This document shows, one piece after another, positions 11,755 to 22,796 of a DNA stretch of 64,000 nucleotides. Location of the stretch: contig CM059975.1 in assembly GCA_030490835.1 (NCBI GenBank), positions 37,542,133 to 37,606,132 on the forward strand, written 5' to 3'. This stretch comes from Annona cherimola (Eukaryota > Streptophyta > Magnoliopsida > Magnoliales > Annonaceae). A program made the translations under genes and the position numbers. Positions within the stretch are counted from its first letter, which is position 1. Each line of letters opens with the position of its first letter. The notes beneath the pieces were generated by a model that saw only the letters and a list, made by a program, of their open reading frames with translations, had not been told where the DNA came from and did no database searches.

Positions 11755-12150
11755 AAATTAGGGGTGTTAAGAAACGAATTTAGATGGGTTAGAGCATAAT
11801 CTTAATCCTAACTTTTTTAAAAAAATTTAATCTTAATTCATTTATTTATTTAAATTATTAAATGATCTAGCAAATCATAAATCATTTATTCAAAAAATTT
11901 AACTCAAACTCATTTATAAATAGATTGAATGAGTGGATTGATAGGTTGACCATGATCATTAATACTCCTATTATGAACTATCTCCTTTTTAATTTTTTAT
12001 TCAATTATAAGTTGCCATAAGATACTCTGCAAATGAATTTATGCTCTTTTATTTTCAAAAATCAAAATATAATACCAAATAATTTCATATTTTGATAAAT
12101 TCATGGATGAAAAATCTAACTAAAACTCTCATATTTATAAAAAATAAATA
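11755..12150. other. AT-rich spacer
   Basis: No gene, repeat terminus or RNA recognised. Confidence 0.4.
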
Positions 12151-12151
12151 G

Positions 12152-12452
12152 AGGCATGATCCTCTTTGGCTAGCCTAAGTGGGGGACCTAATTAGGCTAG
12201 CCACAAAACTCATTTTTTTAATTTTTAATTTTTTATAAATATGTAAAGTTACATGTGTTTAATCTATAAACCATAGTGAAAATTCTGACAACACTGCTAT
12301 ATTTAAAAATAAAAAATATATAAAACATATCTAAAAATTGTGAAAGTTAGTTTATAGGTTAAATACACCTAATTTTACGTGTTTATTAAAAAATAATAAA
12401 AAATGAGATGCATGTGGGCACCCATGCGGCTGGCCGCATAAGATCCTGCCTC
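12152..12452. mobile_element. Foldback MITE
   Basis: The ends form an imperfect inverted repeat: GAGGCATGATCCTCTTTGGC at the left, and the complement of GAGGCAGGATCTTATGCGGC at the right. The inner arms also pair (CTCATTTTTT... with ...AAAAAATGAG; GTGTTTAATCTATAAAC with GTTTATAGGTTAAATACAC). The AT-rich flanks prevent a firm TSD call. Confidence 0.6.
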
Positions 12453-12454
12453 AA

Positions 12455-13623
12455 TAAAAAATTATATTTTTACAAGCAATTGCATAGGACGGATGATGCA
12501 TTTTCTTATATGCATTCATGTGTAAATTATGAAAAGAATTAAGTTTATTCATAGATACATTGAAATATAACAATATTTTAAAAGGGGCTTTGTTTCTATA
12601 AAACTCTTCTTTCATTTAACCCCATTCATTTTTATACTCTTGATGGTTGATAAAAATCTACTTCATTCATTATATTTATCATTTATGTTGTTATAAGTAC
12701 TTTTTCATGTTTCTAGTATTATTATACATGCAACCCATCTAAAAATATACAAATCAACAAAAATAAAATGATTTGATGTTAAATAATAATTTGCAAGTAC
12801 TATTTTTGATATATCATTAATATGTCAATAAATAATTTTACAAATATTGTTATATTCTAATGAATATGTATTTGCAAGCATAAGATAGTGAGTGATTTTA
12901 AAATGATTCATTTATCCATGAATATAATATTATGATAAAAAATATCATTAATATGTCAAAAATGATTTTATGTGCTCCAATTATCTGAATGCAAATGATA
13001 CTATCTTTAAGCTACTTATCTATGTGATCAATGAGTGTAATTAATATTTCTCTGTTTATTGGTCTATCATCGATAACTATGATAATGTTTACAATTTATT
13101 GATGTTAGATCTTTGATATTATTTTTTTACATTGATTTTTAGAAAGAATGCAAATCCACACGTTTTATTGATGAGTGTTTAATTATTGTAAAATAAAATA
13201 AACAATTATTTGAGTATTCATTAATGATTATGTGGCTTTTTACTTTTTTAGATATTGAATTTTAATCATTTTCACTAGAATAAGTTACTATATAAAAATA
13301 TACTGTTTTATGTTACATATGCATTTTCATATGAAGTGTTTATTTTTAGACAAGTATTAGGAAAATTATGATAAATATATATTTAAATTTATTTAATTTA
13401 TAAAAGCTTCACTAATTTTTTATATTTTACCAATAAAATTTACTTAGAAAAAACTATTATTTTCTATGGAAAGCTACTATCGAAATTAAAAAGAACATTA
13501 GGTGAAACCAAACACGATTTGCTTATTTTTCTTCAAACCATTTGTTAGGATATTTATCATGATAGTATCATATGGTAATGAGTGATCTTTTTAAAATGAT
13601 AATGGGTCCAAAGGGCAGGTGAG
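12455..13623. other. AT-rich sequence left of the pararetrovirus locus
   Basis: No coding sequence. The parts near 12480-12660 resemble AT-rich sequences at about 29640-29990 and 41020-41200, pointing to an old dispersed repeat. The stretch ends at the 24-bp repeat that bounds the viral locus. Confidence 0.4.
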
Positions 13624-13647
13624 AGACTCTCAGAGCACATCAAAGAT

Positions 13648-14112
13648 TCAGTCTGCACGTCTAGGCCCACAACTTCAAAGCCCATAGTTATAGAAGCCCG
13701 AAAGCCATTATCTTCAACTTCTGAAAGGTTCCCTCTGCATTTCGAAAATCATATGGCCCGTCCAGATCCCGAACCTACAGAATCAAATTTTTCGATAAAT
13801 GTTATAGAATTTAAACTTGATTATAAAACATTATTAAAAGAATTTGCAGAAAAACATAACTATCAAAAAAGACAATGGATAACTAAAACTTATAATGAGA
13901 ATGAACAAAGTAAGCTATTTAAATCATGGACTGCTTATTGTAAATCTATAAAAGAAAATGTTTATTTCTTTGACTGGTATAACTCCCAAGTAAAAACTTC
14001 ATTAAATATGATAAACATTGATGAGCAAAACCCATCTACTTCAACAAATGAATCACAGGAAAATCTTATCCCGGAATATAATAAAGGACAATCTGCTAAA
14101 GAATGTGATGGA
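13648..14112 (+). pseudogene. Inverted fragment of the pararetrovirus polyprotein
   Basis: This plus-strand piece (ARPDPEPTES through GQSAKECDG, 13756-14112) is nearly identical to the minus-strand sequence at about 19,580-20,050, differing by a few substitutions. It has no neighbouring viral sequence on its own strand. It is cut at 14,112, where the opposite-strand viral block begins head to head. The segment lies between the movement protein and coat regions and has no recognised domain. Confidence 0.85.
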
Positions 14113-14126
14113 ATTCTGAAATCAAT

Positions 14127-14309
14127 TTATGCCAGGAAGATTGAAATCTGTCTTGATATAGCTTTTATCTCAGATTGAGTCCATTCAAGTTGTTCTTTAT
14201 AATAATTTATGAATCTAGGACGAATTTCAAACTCTAATGCATCAAACAGAAATTGCTCATAATCTCTAGCAGAACGTATATGCCATAAAAGATCATTCAA
14301 AGCTTTCAT
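14127..14309 (-). CDS. Short ORF in the pararetrovirus leader
   Basis: A 60-codon ORF begins at 14309, roughly 175 nt downstream of the TATA-like box of the viral promoter and ends at the rearrangement point. It is hydrophilic and Glu/Tyr/Arg-rich (ALEFEIRPRF, EQLEWTQSEI). Caulimovirid leaders usually carry short upstream ORFs. This one could be one of those or the start of a larger viral ORF lost in the rearrangement. No family recognised. Confidence 0.45.
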   Translation of the reverse strand: MKALNDLLWHIRSARDYEQFLFDALEFEIRPRFINYYKEQLEWTQSEIKAISRQISIFLA

Positions 14310-14399
14310 TAAAGAAAATATTCACAAACAAAGAGAAGTATCTTACAGAAGAGAGTTGAAGCAACTCAGATGATCCTCAAGGAGAAATACTTCAAAAGA

Positions 14400-14620
14400 A
14401 CACTCTACACTATTTGAGAGCTCGGATTAGGATTGCTTATTCTATTTTTTCCCGATGCCCTTACAGACAGACTCTGGACCCTATTTAAAGACTGAAAAAG
14501 AGACGGGCGGATTTCAACATATTTCGAATCCGCGGATTTAACAAAGAGTGAAGTCCGAAAGTAGATTCCGGATAAGAGAGCGCCGAAAGAAGATGTGACG
14601 TGTCCTCGAAAGTGGAGTCG
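14400..14620 (-). promoter_or_regulatory. Pararetrovirus transcript promoter
   Basis: On the minus strand, downstream of the last viral ORF, lies a TATA-like CTTTAAATAGGG (14491-14480). About 110 nt upstream of it is an ACGT-core bZIP site (TGACGTG on the plus strand, 14596-14602), the type found in the CaMV 35S as-1 element. A weak poly(A)-like AATAAG follows at about 14442-14437. The position, between the end of the last ORF and the leader, is where caulimovirids place their pregenomic RNA promoter. Function is inferred only. Confidence 0.55.
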
Positions 14621-14707
14621 AACAATGTCTTCTTTTCAAAAGGCGATAGCTTTAGCTTTAATAAAATGCGAAGCTTTTATAGCGAATCTACTGTAGAACT
14701 TTTGACT

Positions 14708-17700
14708 TTAGCTGGGAGAAGATAAGGATGGAGTGGAAATCTCCATATCACTATCCTGCTCGTCTTCCATCTGGCTTTCGAACATGATTTCAAAAGCCTT
14801 TTTCTTTAACTCTTTTCCAGATGATTGAGGAAATAGTCTTTTGGCGGTTTCCATGGCCTGCCGGAAGGTAGTCTTGGCTTCTTCTGTTTCTTTCAAATCT
14901 TCCAGAGAGGTGAAGCTGGAGGGACTGCTGTGGAACCCTGACTGTATACGAGTTGTTTCGACTGTATACGCGTCATTTCGACATTTGTAATATTGTAATT
15001 ATTTTATGAATAAATGAAAATTCATGAATTATATTGATGGATATGTGTATTGGAGATTGAAATAATGCGATTAGGAATTTAACCCCGTGAATAGTGCACG
15101 TGAATAGTGCACGTGAATAGTAACCAAGGACTAAGACCCGTGATTAAGAGTTAATCACTTGGATTAACTTAATCACAAAAAGACAAAATAGAGATTTAAT
15201 CACTACAAGAAAAAATAGCAATTCTTTTGGATATTTTAATCCAAGTTTGGATTTTTGTGGAAAAATAGAAAAAAATTCATAAATTGCAATCCGGGCGTCG
15301 GAATTCGATGAAATTTTTTATGGATGGTTAAAAATTCATCATGAACATGATGAATGGATTAAGATGTGATAAAAATCATAAATCAAAGGTCAAGATTAAG
15401 CGTCAAATGAAAAATCAAAAAGTAGCATTTCTTTAATTAAATACTACTTTTGACTTTTTACAAAAAGTAAAAAATAAAAAAATAAAAAATTAAATGCAAA
15501 GCAGAAAGGGCAGGGGCGTGAGCAGGGGCATTAAATGGCCACTTGACTTTAATCAATGGATTAAATTCATCCAAATCACAAATCAAGGGTTTAGATTTAA
15601 TTTGCTTAAAAATTAATTAAATAAAAAATAACAAAAATAGGTAAAAATAGGGCTGCATAGGGCTGCTGGAGCAGGCATAGGGTGGGAAGCTCTTGGCTCA
15701 ATGCAATTTTTAAAATTAAAAAGAAATACCAATTTATAATTAAATACCTCAAAGCTAAGGGGGTAAAATCTAATTTTGTGAAAAATCAAAAACTATAAAT
15801 AGGGGCCAAGGGGTGAACGACCAAGGCAGTCCCAAGCTTGAGCAAGAGCTCATTTTCTACCCCCAATTTCGTTTTAAGAGAGAAAGAGGAAGTTAGAGAG
15901 AGAAAGGGCGAGTTGGAGGAGAGATTTTCCACTTCGGGTAAGTGATTTCTATCCAAATTTCTTTTGGATGTTAAGTAGGGTAAAAACATGCTTAGATAAT
16001 GCCTAAGCATGAGAAAATAAGTATAGATATAATGTTTAAATGGAATTATGCCAAAACATCAAAAATTTGGAGCGAAGATAGGGTATTTGGGAAGATAGCA
16101 TATGATATGTGAAAATAATGCTCCAAAATTGATAAGTGATGATTTGGGACGTATGATTATGATGAATATGATGTTGGAATAATGATATATTAATTTCATG
16201 ATTTTTGAAATTAAGGATTATGCTTAAGTGAATTTATGGTGATTTTTAGTTTATGGAGAAAATGATTTTTTTGGCCAAGTAAATGATGATAAATTCAAAA
16301 TATAAGAAATTTCCAATGATATACTAGGCATAAGGTATGTCATGGTATTTTTTATTTTTGGAAAACATATCAATTTTGAAAACCCATGAACAGTAACCAC
16401 GTCACTGTGAACAGTAACCACGTCACTACAGTAATTTGCTACAGTGAACAACGTGATTTTGGAGAAAAATTGGAAATTAATATTTGAATATAAGTATGGA
16501 ATTTTTGAAGAATTTATGGACAAAAATATCTATGTAAAGAAATAATACTCAAATATTATAAAGCATACATGGGAAGCAGCTTTAATAGAGGAAATGAAAT
16601 ATCCTTTGTCCTTGAATAGGAAAAGGAAAAGAGAAGGTCGAAGACACCTCCTAAAAAGGTAAGCAAGTTATATGTTTTGCAAATTAATTTCAAAATGCTT
16701 GAAATTGTTTGTAAATTGCTTTATGAAATTTATTTAAGGTTGGCCATACCTATAACTGCTTTACATGAACTGAAGTTTGTGAAATTGTTTATTAAATGCT
16801 TTTTATGAAATTTTTTTATGATTTGCAAATATCATGCCGGCATGTGTATGAGAATGAGCATGCGCACGAGGAATAGGCCTTAGTCGAGGTAGTAAGCGGA
16901 CCGGATGTCCCCCTCGCTATTGCCAAGTCGCTTAATAGGCCCAGGCCGGCGGCGACCTCCCTGAAATGGGAGCATGTATGGGATGGGCGCCTAGCTAGCG
17001 TTGCATCCAAAGGAATGTCATGAATGCTATGTATGCATTGCATTTGCATTTTATGAAATGCATGAAAATGATTGAAAAATTATGTATAGCTTGCTTACTG
17101 AGTATTATTACTCACCCATGCTTTTTCAACAACAGACAGGAAATGATGATGAAGGCAGCATGCCAAGTGTTATGTTGTTTTTGATATAAATGATGTTTAT
17201 GTAAACTTTATGTAAAGACAACGATGATAATTTTGAGATGAAAAGGGAATATTTTTATTCCAATGAAAATGTTTATGGAATAGTTTTTGATCATAACTGT
17301 GTTATGTGAAATATATTTCAAATTGGATGAATGATGGAAATTTTCCATGTATTGATGAAAGAAAAAAAAAAAGAATCCTGCCGTGTGATCAGGGCAACAA
17401 TCCTGAGTCACGTTTACCAATCAAAACGATCCCGGAGTAAGGCTTCTAGGCACCTCGGTTCGGGGCGCCGCAACTGCCGATTAAGTTTTCGGAGATACGA
17501 GAAGCTCTTTCAGCAGTCTTTTTCTTTTTATAGTCTTCCAAATAAGAAATGTGCTCAATGTCGAACTTCGGCCACCATTTTAAATGAGAGGTATAGGAAA
17601 TATAGCTGGTCGAGGGTGAGTCAATATAATAAGAAAAATCCCAACGGACAATCCAAGAGATAGATTCTCTTATAACAAATTCATTGAGTTTAACAGAATC

Positions 17701-18447
17701 ATCAGGATCAAAGGACAGATGAGGAAAAAGGTCTTCAGAAAGGATAGACCGATGAAAACCCCAATGATCCCAGAATTTTTCAAGAAACCAGATAGGAATC
17801 TTTTTAGTTGGCTTTTGAAGATTGAACCTTATCCACCACGAATGTGAAAAGATAAGATTTTAGCAAAGGAATATTTTATGCCAGGCATCTTGATAATCCC
17901 AATAATTGTATTTTTGGTAAGGAAAGGATTCAAGCTCAATTTGGGATGGTTTTGGGAAGGAAAGATATTTATTTGGATTATAACAGGGCCATTCTTCAAG
18001 AGGGATGATCCTTTGAATGAATAACTTAGAATACTGAATAGCATCACTGGTTTTAGCTTTAACATGATCAATTGTAACTGATCCAGTCACTAAGAGCATT
18101 TTTTCATAATAATGAATATCTTTACGAGGAATATGTGGTATAAACCACTCAAATCTCGGCAAATACTTTTGGTATAGCATTTTGGCAATCTCTTTAATAT
18201 CTTTAACATCTTTCTCACTAGAAGAAAAATACGATATACCAGGGAGTTTGGAAATACAAAGCTTATAGTCGGATTCTTCTAGATACAAAAATATTTGTTC
18301 ATGATGTAGAATAAAATTATAATTCTTAGGTGATATAGCATCTGGTGAGGAAGGAATTTCTATAGGGATTATATTAGGATTTTTAGCGGGACTTTTCTCC
18401 GGATTTTTAGCAGGAGATTTAACAGGCGCTGAGCTTGTCGAGGCCAT
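14708..18447 (-). pseudogene. Pararetrovirus downstream ORF (function unknown), split by a solo LTR
   Basis: The ORF starts at ATG 18447 (MASTSSAPVK), overlapping the 3' end of the RT/RNase H frame by about 29 nt. It opens with a Ser/Pro/Lys-rich stretch of SPAKNP repeats, followed by a globular part with many Tyr/Trp/Phe (YLEESDYKLC, LPRFEWFIPHIP, YNYWDYQDAWHK). Near 17,860 a frameshift occurs, after which Trp-rich sequence continues to about 17,478. A 2,544-bp LTR plus 5-bp TSD then interrupts, and the same reading frame resumes at 14,923 and ends at 14708 with an acidic Ser-rich tail (EDEQDSDMEI). No catalytic motif was recognised. Position suggests a CaMV ORF VI-like or florendovirus ORF2-like product, but I see no proof of homology. 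Confidence 0.7.
14924..17477 (+). mobile_element. Solo LTR, Ty3/gypsy (Tekay/Del-like), TSD ACTGC
   Basis: The LTR is 14929-17472 (2,544 bp), beginning TGTGGAACCC and ending GGCGCCGCA, with the 5-bp duplication ACTGC on each side (14924-14928 and 17473-17477). It has a TATA box (CTATAAATAGGGG, about 15,796) followed by a purine-rich leader. It also has the motif GCTTACTGAG...ACTCACCC near 17,092-17,118, typical of Tekay/Del-type LTRs, and the TAGGCC...GGATGTCC block near 16,870-16,930. No internal retroelement sequence remains, so it arose by LTR-LTR recombination. It lies in the middle of the pararetrovirus downstream ORF and is therefore younger than the virus insertion. Confidence 0.9.
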
Positions 18448-19420
18448 GCTCTTTAGATCGTCCCTGCAGAAATTCTCTAGACAAAAAATCAGGTAGAGCA
18501 TTATTGTTTCCTTTAATAAATTCTATATCAAAATCAAATTCAGCTAGTATGGCTTGCCATCTAGCAAACATGTGTTTGGCTACTTCATTTTTAACATCCT
18601 TTTCTAAAATATGTTTAGCTGCTTTACAATCTACTCTTAGAAGAAATTTTTTATTTAGTAAATCACTTTGGAATTTTTGAATACATATAACAATAGCAAG
18701 CATTTCTTGTTTTATAGTAGGGTATTTTTGTCTAGTCTCGTTCCATAGTCCTGAAGTAAATCGGACTAAGAGTTTTTTACCTTGTTCAGATTTTTGCTTT
18801 AGTATTCCTCCATATCCTTTATCTGATGCATCAGTTTCTACAATCTTAAAAAGATTAGGATCTGCAAGATGTAAGCATGGAAGATATCTAACTTTATTTT
18901 TTATATTTTGTACTGCTTTAGTACATTCTTCTGTCCATGGAGGAGGATTATTTCTAAGTCTTTTAAGAAGAACTGCTCTATCAAAAGCAATTTTCTCATA
19001 AAACTCAGAGACATAATTTAAGCATCCAAGAAATCTTTGCAACTGTTTTTTATCCTTTATAACATCAGGAAATTTATCAGCAAAGGCTATAGCTTTGTTA
19101 ACTGGTTGAATAGTTTTATTTTTTATTTGGAATCCCAAAAAGGTTATTTCTATCTGAAATAATTTCATTTTTCTTTCAGATAAAACTAATCCGTTTTGAA
19201 AGATTATGTTTTTGAATGTTTTTAAATGTTTCCAATGTTGTTGAATGGAATCAGAGAACACTAGAACATCATCAATGTAAACAATTATAAAATCACTATA
19301 ATTGTAAAATATATCATTCATAATTTTTTGAAATTCTGATGGGGCGTTCTTTAATCCAAAGGGCATAACATTCCATTCATATTGTCCAAAAGGGACATTG
19401 AATGCTGTTTTTTATAAAAT
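18419..19420 (-). pseudogene. Pararetrovirus reverse transcriptase-RNase H (N-terminus missing)
   Basis: The open part (18419-19366) begins at the conserved MPFGLKNAPSEFQ. The RT frame can be followed upstream to about 19,420 in another frame (VPFGQYEWNV). The catalytic YIDD box (FIIVYIDDVLVFSDS) is present, but the earlier RT motifs A-B region is lost in a deletion. The thumb and connection follow (FLGFQIKNK, LQRFLGCLNYVS). RNase H has all four acidic positions in recognisable contexts: VETDASDKGYGG, KQEMLAIV, LLRVDCKAA, ALPDFLSRE. In a live virus this domain copies pregenomic RNA to DNA in the cytoplasm. Here the domain is truncated and frameshifted. Confidence 0.93.
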
Positions 19421-19424
19421 GACA

Positions 19425-20904
19425 TGCTTTTAACTGACTTTCCTTTTAATAATTTTTCTATTTGTATAAGTTTGTAGTTTGTGAAATTTCCTTGTTCTAT
19501 GACCTGAGACAAATCTCTAGCATAGATAGGAATTTCTTTATATACTGATTGTTTAAAAGGTTGTTGAAGGATTTTACCATCACATTCTTTAGCAGATTGT
19601 CCTTTATTATATTCCGGGATAAGATTTTCCTGTGATTCATTTGTTGAAGTAGATGGGTTTTGCTCATCAATGTTTATCATATTTAATGAAATTTTTACTT
19701 GGGAGTTATACCAGTCAAAGAAATAAACATTTTCTTTTATAGATTTACAATAAGAAGTCCATGATTTAAATAGCTTACTTTGTTCATTCTCATTATAAGT
19801 TTTAGTTATCCATTGTCTTTTTTGATAGTTATGTTTTTCTGCAAATTCTTTTAATAATGTTTTATAATCAAGTTTAAATTCTATAACATTTATCGAAAAA
19901 TCTGATTCTGTAGGTTCGGGATCTGGACGGGCTATATGATTTTCGAATTGCAGAGGGAACCTTTTAGAAGTTGAAGATAATGGCTTTCGGGCTTCTATAA
20001 CTATGGGCTTTGAAGTTGTGGGCCTAGACGTGCAGACTGAATGTCTGGCAGGTATAGGTTCAAAGAGCAGAGTTATATTATCTGAATTTTCAATTATGGT
20101 TTCAATTTTTTCGGAATTTTGTTCAGGAATATTATAATTTTCTTCTTTTTCTATTTTCCACTCTGTTGGAAGATTTATATCTGACCATAGAATTTTCTTG
20201 GGTTCAATCTTTTTATGGATGGGATTTGTGATGAAATATGGAGTAGCACCCCGTTCTTGTTGTACCAGTGATTTAGGTGCTAGAGTTTTCATGGCTTTAT
20301 AATAAATTCTATACTGGACACATAGAGGTTTTGATCCTAACTTCATATCAAACCCTTGAGTTTGAACAAGTAAGGATAAAACTTCTAAGGCATGTGGGTC
20401 GGTCAGGCTTATAGAAAAGTTTGGAAAACTGTTAAAGTATATTGGGCCAGCGTGTAAGGAGGTTTGAACAATTCCCAATATAGAATCGGAGAAATTTTTA
20501 TGATGGTTGTCTTTTAGACAAGCAAGAACAGACGCTTGAAGTCCAGTTCTTACTAAAGGTTGTATAGCGATTTGGATTAATCCAAAATGTAAAAATTTAA
20601 ACTATTTTTCACATAATTCTTTTAACGCAACCTTTTCTAATAATGGAATTTGATGTGATCCGGCTCCAAACTCTAAAATTGTTTCTACTATTTTTATTCT
20701 AAACTCAGTTTTAAAATTAAAACTTCCTATTTTATATATCTCTTTAATAGGGACTTTAGGAATTTTCCAATTTTGTAAAGATTTTTCAATATTTTCATAA
20801 GTTCCTTCTGACATATTTTGAATTTCATCAAGTTTTACTGAATGAATTTCAGTATCATTACTAGAAGAAGAAGATGTTGAAAATATTCTTTTAAGAGTAC
20901 TCAT
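19425..20904 (-). pseudogene. Pararetrovirus movement protein and following linker, one in-frame stop
   Basis: The ORF starts at 20904 (MSTLKRIFSTSSSS), 132 nt after the primer-binding site. It shows 30K-superfamily movement protein features: IPKVPIKEIYKIG, then, after an in-frame TAG at about 20,602, FLHFGLIQIAIQPLVRTG and LKD, and CVQYRIYYK. The stop aside, the frame stays open to about 19,425. The C-terminal part is Glu/Ser/Thr-rich linker (RPTTSKP, ARPDPEPTES), then charged sequence of unknown role (KLDYKTLLKEF, FFDWYNSQV). It is fused by deletion to the middle of the RT domain, so coat, zinc knuckle and protease are absent from this block. Movement proteins carry virus through plasmodesmata. 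Confidence 0.85.
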
Positions 20905-21035
20905 TTTCTCTTCACAGACAACGACTTACAACGCCTTAACACGCCTTCACACGGCAACAACGGCTTAACTGCGCGACGAGTGAGAGATTACAGAGTAATC
21001 TTAGAAGTCTGTTTTTAACAGAGTTCTTCAACTTG

Positions 21036-21047
21036 GCTCTGATACCA
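21036..21047 (-). promoter_or_regulatory. Pararetrovirus tRNA-Met primer-binding site
   Basis: The minus strand reads TGGTATCAGAGC, complementary to the 3' end of plant initiator tRNA-Met. It is 132 nt upstream of the movement protein start, the expected place in Caulimoviridae. The duplicated coat fragment is joined directly to it. Confidence 0.9.
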
Positions 21048-21295
21048 ATTTGTTTGATTTTAGTAAATAGTAATCCCCATGTATAATTTCTGTATTTTAA
21101 CTTTCCATCATTCTCTTGTTTAATTAATGTTTTAACTTTAGACTCAAACACTGATGGAAGTCCTTGTAGAAATTTTTCTTTATATATATCTTGATCTCCA
21201 TCTTCTAACATTAACAAATCTGTCAAGTATACATCCTTATACCATCTATATTTAGTCATGTTTTTACATCTTAACTTTAATAATCTTTTGTTGCA
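21048..21295 (-). repeat. Duplicated coat-protein segment (second copy of 22547-22795)
   Basis: About 248 bp is nearly identical (only a few substitutions) and in the same orientation as 22547-22795, encoding TKYRWYKDVYL through GLLFTKIKQ. It abuts the PBS at one end and the protease block at the other, so the coat segment appears twice in the locus. At the PBS side both copies share GATACCAA.TTGTTTG. Confidence 0.92.
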
Positions 21296-21299
21296 TATT

Positions 21300-22795
21300 T
21301 TTTATTAATATGAAAGATATTTGCAAGCATAATTTTTTATTACAAATTCGTGCAGAGGATAATTTATATTTTACCATCATATCAGTCCCATCTGCAGTAG
21401 CTATAGAGGAATTTGTTGATTCAAAATATTTTGGAGGAATTATTCCTTCATTTATACAATTTAAATCTACTCCGGAATCAACTAGAGCAATAAGACTTAC
21501 AGAGAAGTCTTCTGGGAAATCGTCAATTTTTAAGTTTATTTTAATATACCACTTCTGAGATATAATTCGTTGTGCTTCATTACATATTATAGATACGGAA
21601 TTATTATCATCTATTTCTTTTAATTTTGAAGTTTCCGCCATGTTTTCTTTTAGTATTTGTTGAAAATGATCTTCAAAATCATCTTCAACCTTTTCTTCTT
21701 GTTCCAGATTTATAGATAATTCTTTTAATTCCAATATTTGTATTCTAGTTTTTAACTCCGAGATTTCTTTTTTCATTTCTTTAATTTCTTGTGATAATTC
21801 ATAAGTAGATGTTGGCTTAGGCATATCTTTAATATATCGTCTTTGATTTTTAATAATATGTAATATAGATGAAGTTTCAGGCAAAACAAATGATTCAGTT
21901 GGTTTTGACATTTTTAAATATTTATTTAGCAATTCAACTTTCTGATTTGGATCTTCAATTTGATTTATTAGATCCAGGAGCATTTGATTTGAATTATTTA
22001 ACATATTTAATGAGTAATATCCTGAATCAGATGAGGTTTGATAATCAGGGTGGCTAAAGGAGCATTGGCAATGATGATTATCTGATTCTTTATTATTAAT
22101 CTCATTTAGCTCATATTCACTTTCGCTTTCCGATGAATCCTCTGATTCACTTTCGGAAGTGACAGCCAATTGATTTAATCTTTTAGATATTTCCTCAGCA
22201 CTTAAAGTTTTATCTGCAAGTAATTCTCTAACTTGATTTTTATAACATTTAGAGGCATAGTGACCAAGTTTTCCGCATTTATAGCATTTGATTTCTTTTA
22301 CGTTCTTCTTTGGTGAGGGTTTGGACTTATATTTTTTAAACTTCCTTTTAGTATAATATTGTTTAGGAGGTTTTTCTTTAAAGGGTTTTTTATATTTCTT
22401 TTCATATTTTTTAGCTTTAAGAAATTTAGATTTTTTCATTATTCTTTGAACAGGGGTTTGTTCTATACCGTAATTTGAACAGAATATGGATAAGTCTTGA
22501 GATCTTAAAAACTTAGATTCATCCATATGCTTTTGATTGCATAGTTCGATACCAACTTGTTTGATTTTAGTAAATAGTAATCCCCATGTATAATTTCTGT
22601 ATTTTAACTTTCCATCATTCTCTTGTTTAATTAATGTTTTAACTTTAGACTCAAACACTGATGGAAGTCCTTGTAGAAATTTTTCTTTATATATATCTTG
22701 ATCTCCATCTTCTAACATTAACAAATCTGTCAAGTATACATCCTTATACCATCTATACTTAGTCATGTTTTTACATCTTAACTTTAATAATCTTT
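21300..22795 (-). pseudogene. Pararetrovirus coat protein C-terminus, zinc knuckle and protease
   Basis: Reading from about 22,795: a coat domain end (RWYKDVYLTDLLM, QDIYKEKFLQGLP), then a very basic Lys/Tyr-rich stretch, and a CX2CX4HX4C zinc knuckle (CYKCGKLGHYASKC, about 22,226-22,282) as in caulimovirid coat proteins. An acidic Ser/Glu linker (SESESEDSSE) follows, then a coiled-coil-like segment (EIKEMKKEISELKTRI), and an aspartic protease with the DSG catalytic triad (ALVDSGVDLNC, about 21,460-21,490; V where A is usual). The block is open for over 500 codons but is cut just after the protease, so RT does not follow. Its 5' end was captured head to head with a plus-strand coat piece. Confidence 0.9.
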
Positions 22796-22796
22796 C

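Noticed and set aside
17331..17663. 110-codon plus-strand ORF
   Set aside because: It crosses the end of the solo LTR into antisense viral sequence, so it is a chance reading across a junction.
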